A stretch of 64,000 nt of DNA from NCBI RefSeq assembly GCF_004028275.1, contig NZ_CP035033.1, positions 248,001-312,000 of the forward strand, written 5' to 3'. This DNA comes from Hydrogenovibrio thermophilus (GTDB taxonomy: Bacteria > Pseudomonadota > Gammaproteobacteria > Thiomicrospirales > Thiomicrospiraceae). The translations under genes and the position numbers were made by a program. The notes beneath the pieces were generated by a model. That model did no database searches. It was not told the origin of the DNA and was given only the letters and a program-made list of their open reading frames with translations. This document shows, in pieces, positions 7,387-16,706 of this stretch (its first letter is position 1; each line of letters begins with the position of its first letter).

Positions 7387-9477
7387 TTAAGGGGTGTTGT
7401 GACTTTTAAGATATTGTTGAAACTCGTCCGCCGGCATGGGCTTGCCGAACTTAAAGCCCTGGAAAACGTCACAGTTTTTGTTCTGTAAGAAGGAAACATG
7501 GAATTCGTCTTCAATCCCTTCGGCCACCACTTTCAACTTCAAGCTTTCCGCCATTGCCAAAACGGTTCGGACAATGGCCTGACCTTCCTGGGTTTCCAGG
7601 TTTTTGATAAAGGAGCGGTCGATTTTTATGGCGTCGATCGGAAAGCTGTGCAGATACGCCAGAGAGGAATACCCGGTACCGAAGTCGTCGATGGACAGTG
7701 TAACCCCCATGGCTTTCAAGCCTTTGAGAATGCTGATGTTATGGTCGGCGTTGCTCATGGCTAGACTTTCGGTGATTTCCAAATCCAGATACTGCGCCGG
7801 TAACGGGGAGTTTTGCAAGACGCTTTGAACGTCTTTCATCAGGTTGGAACTGGAGAACTGCCGGCCGGACAGGTTGATGCCGATGTGAATCTCATAGCCG
7901 TCGGCATGCCATTTTTCCGCTTCCTGCACGGCGCTTTGCAGAACGTATTGACCGATTTCGACAATCATCCCGTTGTTTTCCGCGATAGGGATAAAGACCG
8001 CGGGTGACACCAGGCCTTCGGACGGATGGTGCCAGCGCACCAGGGCTTCGGCCCCGTAAGGTTTCAGGGTCTGGCCGTCCACTTGCGGTTGGAAATAGAC
8101 TTCGATTTCATTGCGATCCAAGGCTTTGCGCAAATCGTTTTCCAGCAACAACTGTTCTTTGGATTCCGCATTCATATCGGTTTGGTAGAACAGGAATTGG
8201 TTACCGCCTTGCTGCTTGGCTTCGCTGCGGGCGATGTTGGCATGGGCGATCAGTTCGCTGGCTTTGGTGCCGTCCTGACGGATGATACTCACCCCGATGG
8301 AGAAGGTGATGAACAGCTCTTGATTGCGGATGGTGAAGGCTTTGGAAATGTCGTGAAAAATTCGGCTCAAGGATAAATTCAGTTCTTGTGCGTCCTCGGC
8401 ATTTTTAATCAAAATGGCGAATTCGTCACTGCCCAGTCGGGCGACGAAGTCGTCTTCACGCGTGACTTTTTTCAAGCGTTGCGCCACGGTGCGAAGTAAA
8501 GCATCGCCGTTTTCCTGACCGAGGTTGTCGTTGATTTTCTTGAAGCGGTCGATGTCGAGGATGACGGTGGCGCTGAATTTTTTCGGATTGGCTTCCTTGA
8601 TGAAGCTCGCCAGTGTCTTGCTGAAAAAGGAACGGTTCGCCAAATCGGTCAATTTATCGTGACTGGCCTGGTAATCGATCAGGGTTTCGGCTTTGTGTAG
8701 GCGACTGATGTCCTGCGCCGAACCGGTGATTTTCAATATCTCGCCGTCCTGGTCGAAGCTGACCTCGCCCAGACAGTCGATGTGCGACATGGAGCCGTCG
8801 TGATGCAACACCCGGAAGCTGACTTGAATGTCGTTGTAGCCTTGGGTGGCATCGGCAATCGCCTGTTGAATCAACGGCAGGTCTTTGGGGATGATGTTGG
8901 AGAAAAACTGTTCCAGTGTGACATCGGCTTGATTCGGGATGCCGAATAATTCAAACGCCGAACTGGAGCCGGTGACACGGTCCGAGGCGGCATCCCATTC
9001 CCAATACCCCAGTTTGGCGAGCTTTTGGGCGTAAATCAATTGCGACTGGCTCATGCGAAGCTGGTCTTCAATCAACGACGATTTGATGGCGTATTTCACG
9101 CGCTGGCTCAGCAACGACCAGTTGATGGGTTTGGTGATAAAGTCGGTGGCGCCGATGTCGAAGGCCTGGTCGATGGAGCTGATGTCGTCCAGCGCGGTCA
9201 ACATCAGAATCGGCACGGCGCGGTCTTTTTCGTAGTTACGAATCGCTTCGGTGGCGGCATAGCCGTCCATGACCGGCATCATCACGTCCATCAGAATCAG
9301 GTCTGGCGCTTCTTTGATGAACATTGAAAAACCGTCTTGACCGTTGTTGGCTTCAATCACGCGAAAACCGGATTTCGACAGCACCTTGCTTAAGGTCAGG
9401 CGGGTGACATCATCGTCCTCGACCACCAGAATAAGGGCCGATTCCTGTTTGTTCGTTTGTAGGTCCGAGAGCACCAT
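7387..9477 (-). CDS. REC-PAS-GGDEF-EAL c-di-GMP response regulator
   Basis: 696 aa. The receiver domain (about residues 14-130) has the acidic pocket VVEDDD and phosphoacceptor Asp64 in LILMDVMMP. A PAS domain follows (about 150-265). The GGDEF domain (about 275-435) carries GSDEF instead of GGDEF at about residue 348, so cyclase activity is uncertain. The EAL domain (about 450-690) keeps EALVRWHHP and DDFGTGYSSLAYL, so phosphodiesterase activity is likely. Cytoplasmic, no membrane segment. It probably receives phosphate through the Hpt protein encoded next to it. Confidence 0.93.
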   Translation of the reverse strand: MVLSDLQTNKQESALILVVEDDDVTRLTLSKVLSKSGFRVIEANNGQDGFSMFIKEAPDLILMDVMMPVMDGYAATEAIRNYEKDRAVPILMLTALDDISSIDQAFDIGATDFITKPINWSLLSQRVKYAIKSSLIEDQLRMSQSQLIYAQKLAKLGYWEWDAASDRVTGSSSAFELFGIPNQADVTLEQFFSNIIPKDLPLIQQAIADATQGYNDIQVSFRVLHHDGSMSHIDCLGEVSFDQDGEILKITGSAQDISRLHKAETLIDYQASHDKLTDLANRSFFSKTLASFIKEANPKKFSATVILDIDRFKKINDNLGQENGDALLRTVAQRLKKVTREDDFVARLGSDEFAILIKNAEDAQELNLSLSRIFHDISKAFTIRNQELFITFSIGVSIIRQDGTKASELIAHANIARSEAKQQGGNQFLFYQTDMNAESKEQLLLENDLRKALDRNEIEVYFQPQVDGQTLKPYGAEALVRWHHPSEGLVSPAVFIPIAENNGMIVEIGQYVLQSAVQEAEKWHADGYEIHIGINLSGRQFSSSNLMKDVQSVLQNSPLPAQYLDLEITESLAMSNADHNISILKGLKAMGVTLSIDDFGTGYSSLAYLHSFPIDAIKIDRSFIKNLETQEGQAIVRTVLAMAESLKLKVVAEGIEDEFHVSFLQNKNCDVFQGFKFGKPMPADEFQQYLKSHNTP

Positions 9478-9595
9478 CCGAAGTCCGTTTTCTGGAGTTA
9501 TTATGAATTCTAGTGTAGCCGCTTTTGGGGGAAATGAAAACCTTTATCCCCTGGATGAAATGCGGTTTTTACGGGATGGGAAAACGCGGGGAAAG

Positions 9596-10045
9596 TTAAT
9601 TCTCCAGCCAGAAGGTCACCGGCCCGTCGTTGGTCAGCGAAACCTGCATGTCGGCGCCGAAGCGGCCGGTCTGCGGTGGGCGGTAAGCTTCGGTGATTTC
9701 TTGAACGAATTGCTCAAACAGCGCTTCGGCCTGCGCTGGCGGGGCCGACGTGTGGAAGCTGGGGCGTAAGCCTTTACGGGTGTCCGCCGGTAACGTGAAT
9801 TGCGGCACCAGTAATACGTCGCCGCCTTCGCCTTGCTGGGTTTGCTGCACATTGAGGTTCATCTTGTCGTTGTCGTCGGCAAACACACGATAATGCAGCA
9901 GTTTGTGCGCCATGCGTTTCAGGGAATCGGTGTCATCGTGCGGCTGGAATCCGCACAAAACCGCCAGGCCTGGTGAAATCTGCCCAATGACCTCGCCGCC
10001 GACACGGACTTCAGCTTGGGTGACGCGTTGCAATAAACAAATCAT
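9596..10045 (-). CDS. dtd: D-aminoacyl-tRNA deacylase
   Basis: 149 aa, full length. Dtd removes D-amino acids (and Gly from tRNA-Ala) in the cytoplasm. Family motifs: start ICLLQRVTQAEVRV, LAVLCGFQPHDD, DKMNLNVQQ, LLVPQFTLPADTRKGLRPSF (the SQ-like catalytic segment, here PQFTL) and the C-terminal GPVTFWLE (Gly-cisPro region GADMQVSLTNDGPVT). A copy of the dispersed palindrome encodes PGL in SPGLAVL. Stop and the following pip gene lie on the same strand, pip first by 18 bases, suggesting a pip-dtd operon. Confidence 0.95.
   Translation of the reverse strand: MICLLQRVTQAEVRVGGEVIGQISPGLAVLCGFQPHDDTDSLKRMAHKLLHYRVFADDNDKMNLNVQQTQQGEGGDVLLVPQFTLPADTRKGLRPSFHTSAPPAQAEALFEQFVQEITEAYRPPQTGRFGADMQVSLTNDGPVTFWLEN
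9964..9973. repeat. CCAGGCCTGG palindrome inside dtd
   Basis: Exact copy; on the gene strand it reads CCA GGC CTG (P-G-L). Preceded by an AAAA run on the plus strand. Confidence 0.9.
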
Positions 10046-10063
10046 AGGGGCTTCACGGCAGGG

Positions 10064-11032
10064 TTACGCATCGAGCTCAATGCTCTGATAGGTTCGGTTG
10101 GCCGCTTCCACCAACTGTTCGGCGATTTCCGGCTCGAAAGCGGAATGTCCGGCGTGGTCGCACACAATCAAATCCGCTTTCGGCATGGCTTTCGCCAAGG
10201 CATAGGCCTGATTGAACGGGCAGACCATGTCATAGCGTCCTTGCACGATGGTGGTCGGAATCGTTTGAATGTAACCGATGTTATCGAGAATCTGGTTGGG
10301 TTCGATAAACGCATGGTGGCGGAAATAGTGGCATTCGATGCGCGCCATGGCCAGCGCGTGGAAAGGGTCTCCGAAGTGGTCGACCAGATCGGCGTCGGTT
10401 TTCAAGGTTGAGGTGCGGCCCTCCCAAATCGACCAGGCTTCGGCGGCGCTCATGCGGGCGATTTCGTTTTCGCTGGTCAGCAATTCGTAATAGGCTTCTA
10501 TCATGTCGTCGCGTTTGTCTTCCGGCACCGGCGCGATGAAATCCCGCCAATAATCCGGGTAAAAACGGTCGGCGCCTTGCTGGTAAAACCAGCGAGTGTC
10601 TTCGTCACGGCATAGGAAAATGCCGCGCAGAATCATTGCCAGCACCCGTTCCGGATAGGCTTCCGCATACAACAAGCTCAAGGTCGAGCCCCAGGAGCCG
10701 CCGAACAACACCCAGCGGTCGATATTGAGGTGACGGCGAATTTTTTCGATATCCTCAATCAGATGGGCGGTGGTGTTGTTTGTCAGACAGGCGTGCGGTC
10801 GGGATTTGCCGCAACCGCGCTGGTCGAACAGAATGATACGGTAATGGTCCGGGTGGAAAAAGCGCCGTTGTGTCGGCGAACAACCGCCACCCGGCCCGCC
10901 ATGGATAAACAGCACCGGCAAGCCGAGCGGATTCCCGCTTTCTTCAACGTGCAAGGTATGGGTGTTGTCCACCTGCAAGCTGTGTTCGGCGTAAGGTTTG
11001 AGGTTCGGGTAGAGTAGATGTTCCAAGTTCAT
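10064..11032 (-). CDS. pip: Proline iminopeptidase (alpha/beta hydrolase)
   Basis: About 322 aa. Releases N-terminal proline from peptides in the cytoplasm. The oxyanion-hole segment HGGPGGGCSP (about residue 44) and the nucleophile elbow GGSWGSTLSLLYA (Ser about residue 111) are diagnostic of the S33 family; an Asp (QGRYDMVCP) and His (DHAGHSAFE) complete the triad. The frame extends to an ATG at 11062, but the protein aligned to the family starts near LYPNLKPYAEHSL, so I chose the ATG at 11032. No strong ribosome site decides it. Confidence 0.88.
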   Translation of the reverse strand: MNLEHLLYPNLKPYAEHSLQVDNTHTLHVEESGNPLGLPVLFIHGGPGGGCSPTQRRFFHPDHYRIILFDQRGCGKSRPHACLTNNTTAHLIEDIEKIRRHLNIDRWVLFGGSWGSTLSLLYAEAYPERVLAMILRGIFLCRDEDTRWFYQQGADRFYPDYWRDFIAPVPEDKRDDMIEAYYELLTSENEIARMSAAEAWSIWEGRTSTLKTDADLVDHFGDPFHALAMARIECHYFRHHAFIEPNQILDNIGYIQTIPTTIVQGRYDMVCPFNQAYALAKAMPKADLIVCDHAGHSAFEPEIAEQLVEAANRTYQSIELDA

Positions 11033-11174
11033 GCTAGTGTCGAGTCCTAGATTTTTTGACATTTTAGCGAGTCAGGAAAATGTTCTCTGCTAGGCGCGGC
11101 CCGCAGTGAATGGCGTGCCCTTTACAAGGGACTACACTACTGATTTTAGCGGAACAGGAAAAAAGAGGGAAATA

Positions 11175-11200
11175 AAAAACGCCCAGGCCTGGGCGTTTTT
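11175..11200. terminator. typA terminator built on the CCAGGCCTGG palindrome
   Basis: A perfect 26-base inverted repeat centred on the core CCAGGCCTGG (11183-11192), with arms AAAAACG and CGTTTTT. It lies 25 bases beyond the typA stop, so it can act as its intrinsic terminator; being symmetric it would work in both directions. Confidence 0.85.
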
Positions 11201-11224
11201 GGAAAAACGGAGTCGGGCGGGCGG

Positions 11225-13048
11225 TTAGCCTTTGCCGCGGCCTGCTTTTTTACGTTCGTTTTCCGTCAACAGTTTTTTACGGATACGAACGCTGTTTGGC
11301 GTGACTTCGACCAGTTCGTCGTCGTCGATGAATTCCAACGCCTGTTCCAGCGAGAAACGAATCGGCGGCGTCAAGGTCAGAGCTTCGTCGGTCCCGGCGG
11401 CACGCATGTTGGTCAACTGCTTACCTTTCAACGGGTTGACCGTCAAGTCGTTGGCGCGGCTGTGCAGACCGATGATCATGCCTTCGTATACTTCTTCACC
11501 GTGACCGATGTAGAGACGGCCGCGGTCTTGCAGGTTAAACAAAGCGAAGGCCAAGGCTTTCCCTTGCCCCAGAGAGATCAATACGCCGTTGTTGCGCTCG
11601 CCCAGGGTGCCGGCGAATTTCGGTCCGTAATGCGAGAAGCTGGAGAAAATCAAACCGTTCCCTTGGGTGGCGGTCATGAACTCGGTACGGAAGCCGATCA
11701 AGCCACGTGATGGGATGATGAAGTCGATACGTACGCGACCGTGCCCGTCCGGAACCATGTCTTGCATTTCGGCTTTACGCTCGCCCAGTTTTTCCATAAT
11801 GGAACCTTGCGCGTCTTCCGGAATGTCCACCGTCAGGTTTTCATACGGTTCCAAGGTTTCGCCGTTTTCTTCTTTGAAGATAACTTCCGGACGGGAAATC
11901 CCCATCTCGAAGCCTTCGCGACGCATGGTTTCGATCAGAACCGACAAGTGCAGTTCACCACGACCGGAAACACGGAATTTGTTGGCGTCTTCGGTGTCTT
12001 CGACACGCAAAGCCACGTTGGTCAACAATTCTTTGTCCAAACGCTCGCGGATTTGGCGAGAGGTCAGCAACTTACCGTCCTGACCGACGAATGGCGAGTC
12101 GTTGACCTGGAAAGTCATGCTTACGGTCGGCTCGTCCACCGTCAACGGCGGCAGGGCTTCAACGTGGTTCGGATCACACAAGGTGTCGGAAATGTTCAAT
12201 GGGTCCAACCCGGTAAAGGCCACGATGTCACCGGCGTGGGCTTCGTCCACGCTGACACGCTCCAAGCCGTGATACCCGAAGATTTCACCGACTTTCCCTT
12301 TACGCTCTTTGCCTTCGGCGTCGATGATGGTGATGGCCATGCCGACTTCCACGGAACCACGCTTGATACGGCCGGTGCCGATCACGCCTTTATAAGTGTC
12401 GTAGTCCAGAGAGATACATTGCAACTGAAAAGGTCCGCCCAAATCAACGTCCGGTGCCGGTACGTTTTGAGTGATGATTTCAAAGACCGGCGTCATGTCG
12501 CCTTCACGAACGTCTTCATCCAGTCCGGCGAAACCGTTCAGGCCGGAAGCGTAAATCACGTCGAAGTCCATTTGCTCGTCGGTGGCGCCCAAACGGTCGA
12601 ACAAGTCGAAGGTTTGATCCAGTACCCAATCCGGACGCGCGCCCGGACGGTCGATTTTGTTGATGACCACAATCGGTTTCAAACCTTGTTTCAAGGCTTT
12701 TTCGGTTACGAAACGCGTTTGCGGCATCGGCCCTTCCACAGAGTCCACCAACAACAAGACCGAGTCCACCATCGACAAGATACGTTCCACTTCACCACCG
12801 AAGTCGGCGTGACCCGGGGTGTCCACGATGTTGATGCGGTAGTCGTTCCAGTTGACCGCCGTGTTTTTCGACAGGATGGTGATGCCCCGTTCTTTTTCCA
12901 GATCATTGGAATCCATGACACGGTCGCCCATGTCTTTACGGATTTCGTCAAACGTGCCGGATTGCCGTAGAAGCTGGTCTACCAGGGTGGTTTTACCGTG
13001 GTCAACGTGCGCAATGATGGCAATGTTGCGAATATGATCTGTACTCAT
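11225..13048 (-). CDS. typA: TypA/BipA ribosome-associated GTPase
   Basis: 607 aa. A translational GTPase of the EF-G family that binds ribosomes and helps assembly and stress adaptation. G-motifs: [10 protein letters not shown] (G1, about residue 13), RGITI (G2), [12 protein letters not shown] (G3, about 76) and NKIDRPGA (G4, about 130). Later domains show the family-specific [18 protein letters not shown] and the C-terminal segment [21 protein letters not shown]. The ribosome site GAGAGTCCCTCC on the complementary strand is weak-looking but near the ATG. Single-gene transcript, closed by the palindromic terminator. Confidence 0.97.
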   Translation of the reverse strand: MSTDHIRNIAIIAHVDHGKTTLVDQLLRQSGTFDEIRKDMGDRVMDSNDLEKERGITILSKNTAVNWNDYRINIVDTPGHADFGGEVERILSMVDSVLLLVDSVEGPMPQTRFVTEKALKQGLKPIVVINKIDRPGARPDWVLDQTFDLFDRLGATDEQMDFDVIYASGLNGFAGLDEDVREGDMTPVFEIITQNVPAPDVDLGGPFQLQCISLDYDTYKGVIGTGRIKRGSVEVGMAITIIDAEGKERKGKVGEIFGYHGLERVSVDEAHAGDIVAFTGLDPLNISDTLCDPNHVEALPPLTVDEPTVSMTFQVNDSPFVGQDGKLLTSRQIRERLDKELLTNVALRVEDTEDANKFRVSGRGELHLSVLIETMRREGFEMGISRPEVIFKEENGETLEPYENLTVDIPEDAQGSIMEKLGERKAEMQDMVPDGHGRVRIDFIIPSRGLIGFRTEFMTATQGNGLIFSSFSHYGPKFAGTLGERNNGVLISLGQGKALAFALFNLQDRGRLYIGHGEEVYEGMIIGLHSRANDLTVNPLKGKQLTNMRAAGTDEALTLTPPIRFSLEQALEFIDDDELVEVTPNSVRIRKKLLTENERKKAGRGKG

Positions 13049-13155
13049 GGAGGGACTCTCTTAACTTTCAAAAAAAGCGTATTATACTGAAAAGGCAGGA
13101 CGAGTTTGTGTAATCTGCTGAAATGATTGGAAAATATCACCAATCGCGGCTGTGA

Positions 13156-13217
13156 AACCGCTCTCGGGGGAAAAGAGCGGTTGGCAAGTGAAATGCGCGG
13201 GCCGAAAAATCGGCCCG
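13156..13217. other. Two strong hairpins between typA and the yeeE-type gene
   Basis: First hairpin: AACCGCTCT (13156-13164) pairs with AGAGCGGTT (13174-13182). Second: CGGGCCGA (13198-13205) pairs with TCGGCCCG (13210-13217) around AAAA; outside it, AAATGCG and CGCCCGCATTT can pair further. They follow the minus-strand sulfur transporter gene and could end its transcript, although no clear U-tract follows. Confidence 0.55.
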
Positions 13218-13244
13218 AAACGCCCGCATTTGCTGGAAATTCGG

Positions 13245-13778
13245 TTATTGACCAGGCCTGGTCGAATCCGTTGTTTGGTTCTGACTTTGCGCCTTTTCCA
13301 GACGGATGTAACTTTGCAGAATTCCGTACGCCATCGTGCCGAGCAATAGGCCGAGCAGCGCAAAGAGCCCGGCGATTTTGCCTTCGCCGATCATCGCCGG
13401 AATGGTACCGGGGCAGGAAGCGGTCATCCCCCAGCCGATGCCGAACAGCATGGCGCCGATCATCAAACCTTTTTGGTAGGGTTTTTTCACGAAATCCACT
13501 TCGGCCCCGGTGGCGATGGCACGTACTTTGAAGCGTTTGAGCAAAAACACCCCGATCATCGCAATCGCCACGGCGGTAACAATGACAATCATCAACTGAA
13601 AGTCCTCGAACAGGAACATCTTGGCGTGGTAATCGTAAGTGGTCGCCCCGGCGTGGCTCATCAGAAAGCCGAAGGTGATGCCCATCAGAAAACCGAAAAT
13701 GTTGTTGCGGTACACATACATGAACGAGATGATGTACAGGCGGATGCTTTTCAAAGGTGGCATTTTATGTTCCATCAT
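13245..13778 (-). CDS. YeeE/YedE family sulfur transport protein (half 2)
   Basis: 177 aa membrane protein. Hydrophobic segments at about residues 25-45, 60-80 and 105-160. It carries the conserved GWGMTASCPGT segment (Cys about 121) of the YeeE/YedE family, in which cysteines relay thiosulfate or another sulfur species across the membrane (TsuA). The companion gene immediately upstream supplies the other half, as in the PmpA/PmpB type of split transporter. The last codons contain a copy of the dispersed palindrome (TRPGQ before the stop). In this sulfur oxidiser it may import thiosulfate or zero-valent sulfur; substrate is inferred. Confidence 0.85.
   Translation of the reverse strand: MMEHKMPPLKSIRLYIISFMYVYRNNIFGFLMGITFGFLMSHAGATTYDYHAKMFLFEDFQLMIVIVTAVAIAMIGVFLLKRFKVRAIATGAEVDFVKKPYQKGLMIGAMLFGIGWGMTASCPGTIPAMIGEGKIAGLFALLGLLLGTMAYGILQSYIRLEKAQSQNQTTDSTRPGQ
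13252..13261. repeat. CCAGGCCTGG palindrome at the 3' end of the yeeE-type gene
   Basis: Exact core, extended to the 14-base palindrome GACCAGGCCTGGTC (13250-13263). It encodes the last residues before the stop codon (T-R-P-G phase). Confidence 0.9.
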
Positions 13779-13785
13779 CGACTCC

Positions 13786-14274
13786 TCAGGTTCCGAACAG
13801 CAGGTGCGTGGTCACGAACGCACTCATAAAGAAAATGACCCCCGCCAACAGGCTCGGCGGGTTCAGCATGGCGCCGCCCACCAGAGCGTGCCCGGTGGTG
13901 CAAGCCCCGGCCAAACGTGCGCCGAAGCCCAGCAACGCGCCGCCGAAAATCAGCCAGATGGCTTTCCCAGCCAGCGTTTGCGGCAGGATGTCGTTGTACA
14001 TCCCCATGTCAAAACTGAAATGCCACGGCTCCGGCGCTTGCAGCGCGCTCAACAGCCCGCCGATGGGAATGCCCAGCAGGAACCACAAACGCGAGTTATT
14101 GATGTTTTTGTATTCGCCGGTGCGGAAATATTCCACCCGTTTGAACATCATGCCGCAGAAATTACCGTAACCGGTTGAGCAGCCGGCGGGTTTCCCCATT
14201 AACCAGAAGTGGAAAACCACAAACAATCCCATCGAGATGCCGGCAATCCACGCGCTCCAAACAATGACTTCCAT
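13786..14274 (-). CDS. YeeE/YedE family sulfur transport protein (half 1)
   Basis: 162 aa membrane protein with about four hydrophobic segments. Family signatures: KPAGCSTGYGNFCG (about residues 29-42) and RLAGACTTGHALVGG (about 125-139), with conserved Cys residues thought to bind the sulfur substrate. Its stop is 7 bases before the start of the second half, so the pair is one operon and probably one transporter. No sulfurtransferase (TusA) gene adjoins. Confidence 0.87.
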   Translation of the reverse strand: MEVIVWSAWIAGISMGLFVVFHFWLMGKPAGCSTGYGNFCGMMFKRVEYFRTGEYKNINNSRLWFLLGIPIGGLLSALQAPEPWHFSFDMGMYNDILPQTLAGKAIWLIFGGALLGFGARLAGACTTGHALVGGAMLNPPSLLAGVIFFMSAFVTTHLLFGT

Positions 14275-14414
14275 CGCTTATCCTAGAATAAATTCGTTTG
14301 ATTGGACATATTTTCAAAGAATGTTCCAAGCGAGTCAAAGAGAGGTTTTTTGCGTGCGGATAAAATTAATTTATGATGCATTAAGAATGTAAATAGTTGT
14401 TGTTTTAATATGGA

Positions 14415-14438
14415 AAAACGACCAGGCCTGGGCGTTTT
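14415..14438 (-). terminator. Hairpin on the CCAGGCCTGG core after the diguanylate cyclase
   Basis: Core at 14422-14431, arms AAAACG and CGTTTT, one mismatched pair next to the core. It lies 33 bases beyond the stop of the minus-strand cyclase and so is a plausible terminator. A partial second CAGGCCT follows at 14439-14445. Confidence 0.75.
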
Positions 14439-14470
14439 CAGGCCTAGAAATTGGATACGTTTGTGGGGGC

Positions 14471-15736
14471 TTAAAAAAACTCGATGTCGTCGCGGGAACC
14501 GGAAACGTTGACGCGGTTACGACCTTGGTTTTTAGCCTCATAGAGTGCTTGGTCGGCCATTTTGTAGAGTTCGTTACTGTCGGCCAAATGGTTTGCGTCG
14601 ACGAAGGCAACGCCGGAGGAAATGGTCACGACCCGATGCGGGTTCCCGGTGTGAGGAAGTTGCAGGGCTTCGACCTGTTCACGGGTGATGTTGGCCAAAG
14701 TTTCGGCATCTTGGGATTGGGTGACATTGCAAATGACGCCAAACTCTTCCCCTCCCAGGCGGAAGACATAATCGCCTTTGCGCCGGAAGCATTCTCGAAG
14801 GGTTTTCGCGACCCGCGTTAAGGTGATGTCGCCGGCATGATGTCCGTAAGTGTCGTTGTATTTTTTGAAATTGTCGATGTCGATGATGATGAAGGCAACG
14901 ATTTCCTGATAACGCACCGCATGGTCGATTTCCCTGGAAAAAATTTCATTAAAATACCGACGGTTGTAGAGCCCGGTCAGGTCATCGGTGATGGAGCGCA
15001 GTTCGGCCTTTTTTAAGTCGGTGATGTTTTCGTATAAATGGTATTGGCCGTGTTTTTCGCCCATAAAATCGAAGTTGAACACTTGATTGGAACGAAGCCA
15101 GACGGGTGTGCCACTTGGGGAGGCGAATTTGATGACTTTGCCTTTGGTGTCATTTTCGATCAATGCGTGGGGGAAAAGGCGGCTTTCCCGTTCACCAATC
15201 ACCGTTTGTTTATTGACGCCGAGTTCGTCGGAAAGCGCTTGGCTGACATTGGTGATGTGTCCGTCCGGATCGGTTTCATAGCTGAGCAGATGTTCGTTGA
15301 TGACGCGTATTTTGCGGTTCAGCCGCTGTTCGTTAATCATGGTGTTTAATTTGAGGCTAACTTCCAATCCGATTTGGGCCAGTTCAACTTGTTTGGCTTG
15401 GAGAACTTTTTCCGTAACTTTCTGCAAAGCAATGACACCAATAAGTGAGGTGCCGACCGACAGCGGAATGAAAAGCTGGTCATTATTTAAGCAAAGCTGG
15501 CCGATTTTTAAATCGGAAGTCGGCGAAAAACTGGCGTTTTCGGTTACAAAAACTTGCTTCAATGTCTGCGATTCCGTCATTTTCAAAAAAATGCCGCAGG
15601 TATTCGCGCTTAACGAGGTTATTAGGTATTGACTAAGGTGATCGCAAAAATCCCGAAGCTGGGTTTCTGCATTGATGAGGGTTTGGATTTCGTTCCAATG
15701 AGTGTTCATTGGCAGAATCAAGGTTGAATCCGACAT
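14471..15736 (-). CDS. Diguanylate cyclase (GGDEF)
   Basis: 421 aa. The C-terminal GGDEF domain (about residues 245-410) has the active signature RLGGEEF and the expected DDLTGLYNRRYF start and DIDNFKKYNDTYGH substrate loop, so it should make c-di-GMP. The N-terminal part (about 1-160) resembles a GAF-type sensor, followed by a PAS-like region (about 165-240). No membrane segment, so a cytoplasmic signal is likely. One of four c-di-GMP genes in the window. Confidence 0.9.
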   Translation of the reverse strand: MSDSTLILPMNTHWNEIQTLINAETQLRDFCDHLSQYLITSLSANTCGIFLKMTESQTLKQVFVTENASFSPTSDLKIGQLCLNNDQLFIPLSVGTSLIGVIALQKVTEKVLQAKQVELAQIGLEVSLKLNTMINEQRLNRKIRVINEHLLSYETDPDGHITNVSQALSDELGVNKQTVIGERESRLFPHALIENDTKGKVIKFASPSGTPVWLRSNQVFNFDFMGEKHGQYHLYENITDLKKAELRSITDDLTGLYNRRYFNEIFSREIDHAVRYQEIVAFIIIDIDNFKKYNDTYGHHAGDITLTRVAKTLRECFRRKGDYVFRLGGEEFGVICNVTQSQDAETLANITREQVEALQLPHTGNPHRVVTISSGVAFVDANHLADSNELYKMADQALYEAKNQGRNRVNVSGSRDDIEFF

Positions 15737-15980
15737 AAAAGTTTTGGCTCGTTTGGTCGCCTATATTTTTTTATATTTCTAAGCGGTTTATTCAGAGTGA
15801 CGTTTCGGGCGTGCTTACCCGAAATATTTTATTAATATTTTATTTTCTAGGTGTCTTGTTAACCGTCGGTCCCTCAGCCTTTCACCGGGTTAATTGCCAA
15901 GCCCTATTTATCACTTCCAGTATAACATTCTTTTTATGGTGGCGACGGGCTCGAAAGGCCTTTCGGGTAACGGTTTTTCG

Positions 15981-16586
15981 CTAAGGGCGTTGGAAGTTTT
16001 TACGGGCCTCGGCGACTTTTGGGCGGGTGATGCAGGTTTCCACATGGTTGTTGATGAGCCCCATGGCTTCCATAAAGGCGTACACGGTGGTGGGCCCCAC
16101 GAATTTCCAGCCCATTTTCTTCAAGGCTTTCGACAAGGCCACCGATTCCGGTGAGGTGGTGACGCTTTGCGGCGGCGGCAAAGTGGCTTCGTCCGGTTCG
16201 TATTGCCAGAAAAACCCCGCCAGTGAACCGTGTTGCACCACCAGTTCCTGCGCGCGCTGGGCATTGTTGATGACCGCTTCGATTTTGCCGCGATGCCGCA
16301 CGATGCTCGCATCCTGTAACAGGCGTTCCACATCTTGTTCGGTGAACTGGGCCACCTTGCGGAAGTCGAAGTGGTCAAAGGCGCGGCGAAAATTCTCGCG
16401 CTTATCGAGAATGGTGCGCCAACTCAAGCCGGATTGAAAACTTTCCAGACACAGTTTTTCAAACAAACGAATGTCATCCGCCACCGGAAAGCCCCATTCC
16501 CGGTCGTGGTAATCGAAAAACGCCTCCACCTGGCCGCACCAGGCGCAACGCGGCAGATTGTCCGGGCCGGGAACGGTCTGGCTCAT
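15981..16586 (-). CDS. tag: DNA-3-methyladenine glycosylase I
   Basis: 202 aa. Removes 3-methyladenine from alkylated DNA. Tag motifs: PRCAWCG and YHDREWG at the N-terminus (zinc-binding Cys14, Cys17 and His27), LESFQSGLSW with the active-site Glu (about 48), and KFVGPTTVYAFMEAMG near residue 155; the terminal HVETC supplies the remaining zinc ligands. The open frame reaches 16616, but the ATG at 16586 (MSQTVPG) fits family length better. Transcribed alone on the minus strand, divergent from the cytochrome gene. Confidence 0.93.
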   Translation of the reverse strand: MSQTVPGPDNLPRCAWCGQVEAFFDYHDREWGFPVADDIRLFEKLCLESFQSGLSWRTILDKRENFRRAFDHFDFRKVAQFTEQDVERLLQDASIVRHRGKIEAVINNAQRAQELVVQHGSLAGFFWQYEPDEATLPPPQSVTTSPESVALSKALKKMGWKFVGPTTVYAFMEAMGLINNHVETCITRPKVAEARKNFQRP

Positions 16587-16706
16587 GGAATATCCTTTTT
16601 TACATAATTGATTCAAATTGTGCAGCGATTAAATCGATAGTATTTTACCGTACAACATCAGGCTAAGAAAACGAAACAAAACCGCACTTAATTTTGGGAG
16701 AGCAAA

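Noticed and set aside
11741-12970. Long plus-strand open frame (about 409 codons) opposite typA
   Set aside because: It is antisense to a complete, conserved TypA, has no recognisable family and no ribosome site; its length follows from the GC and codon bias of typA.
15952-15965. Perfect 14-base palindrome CGAAAGGCCTTTCG
   Set aside because: It shares AGGCCT with the dispersed element but not the core, occurs once, and probably belongs to the end of the tag transcript.
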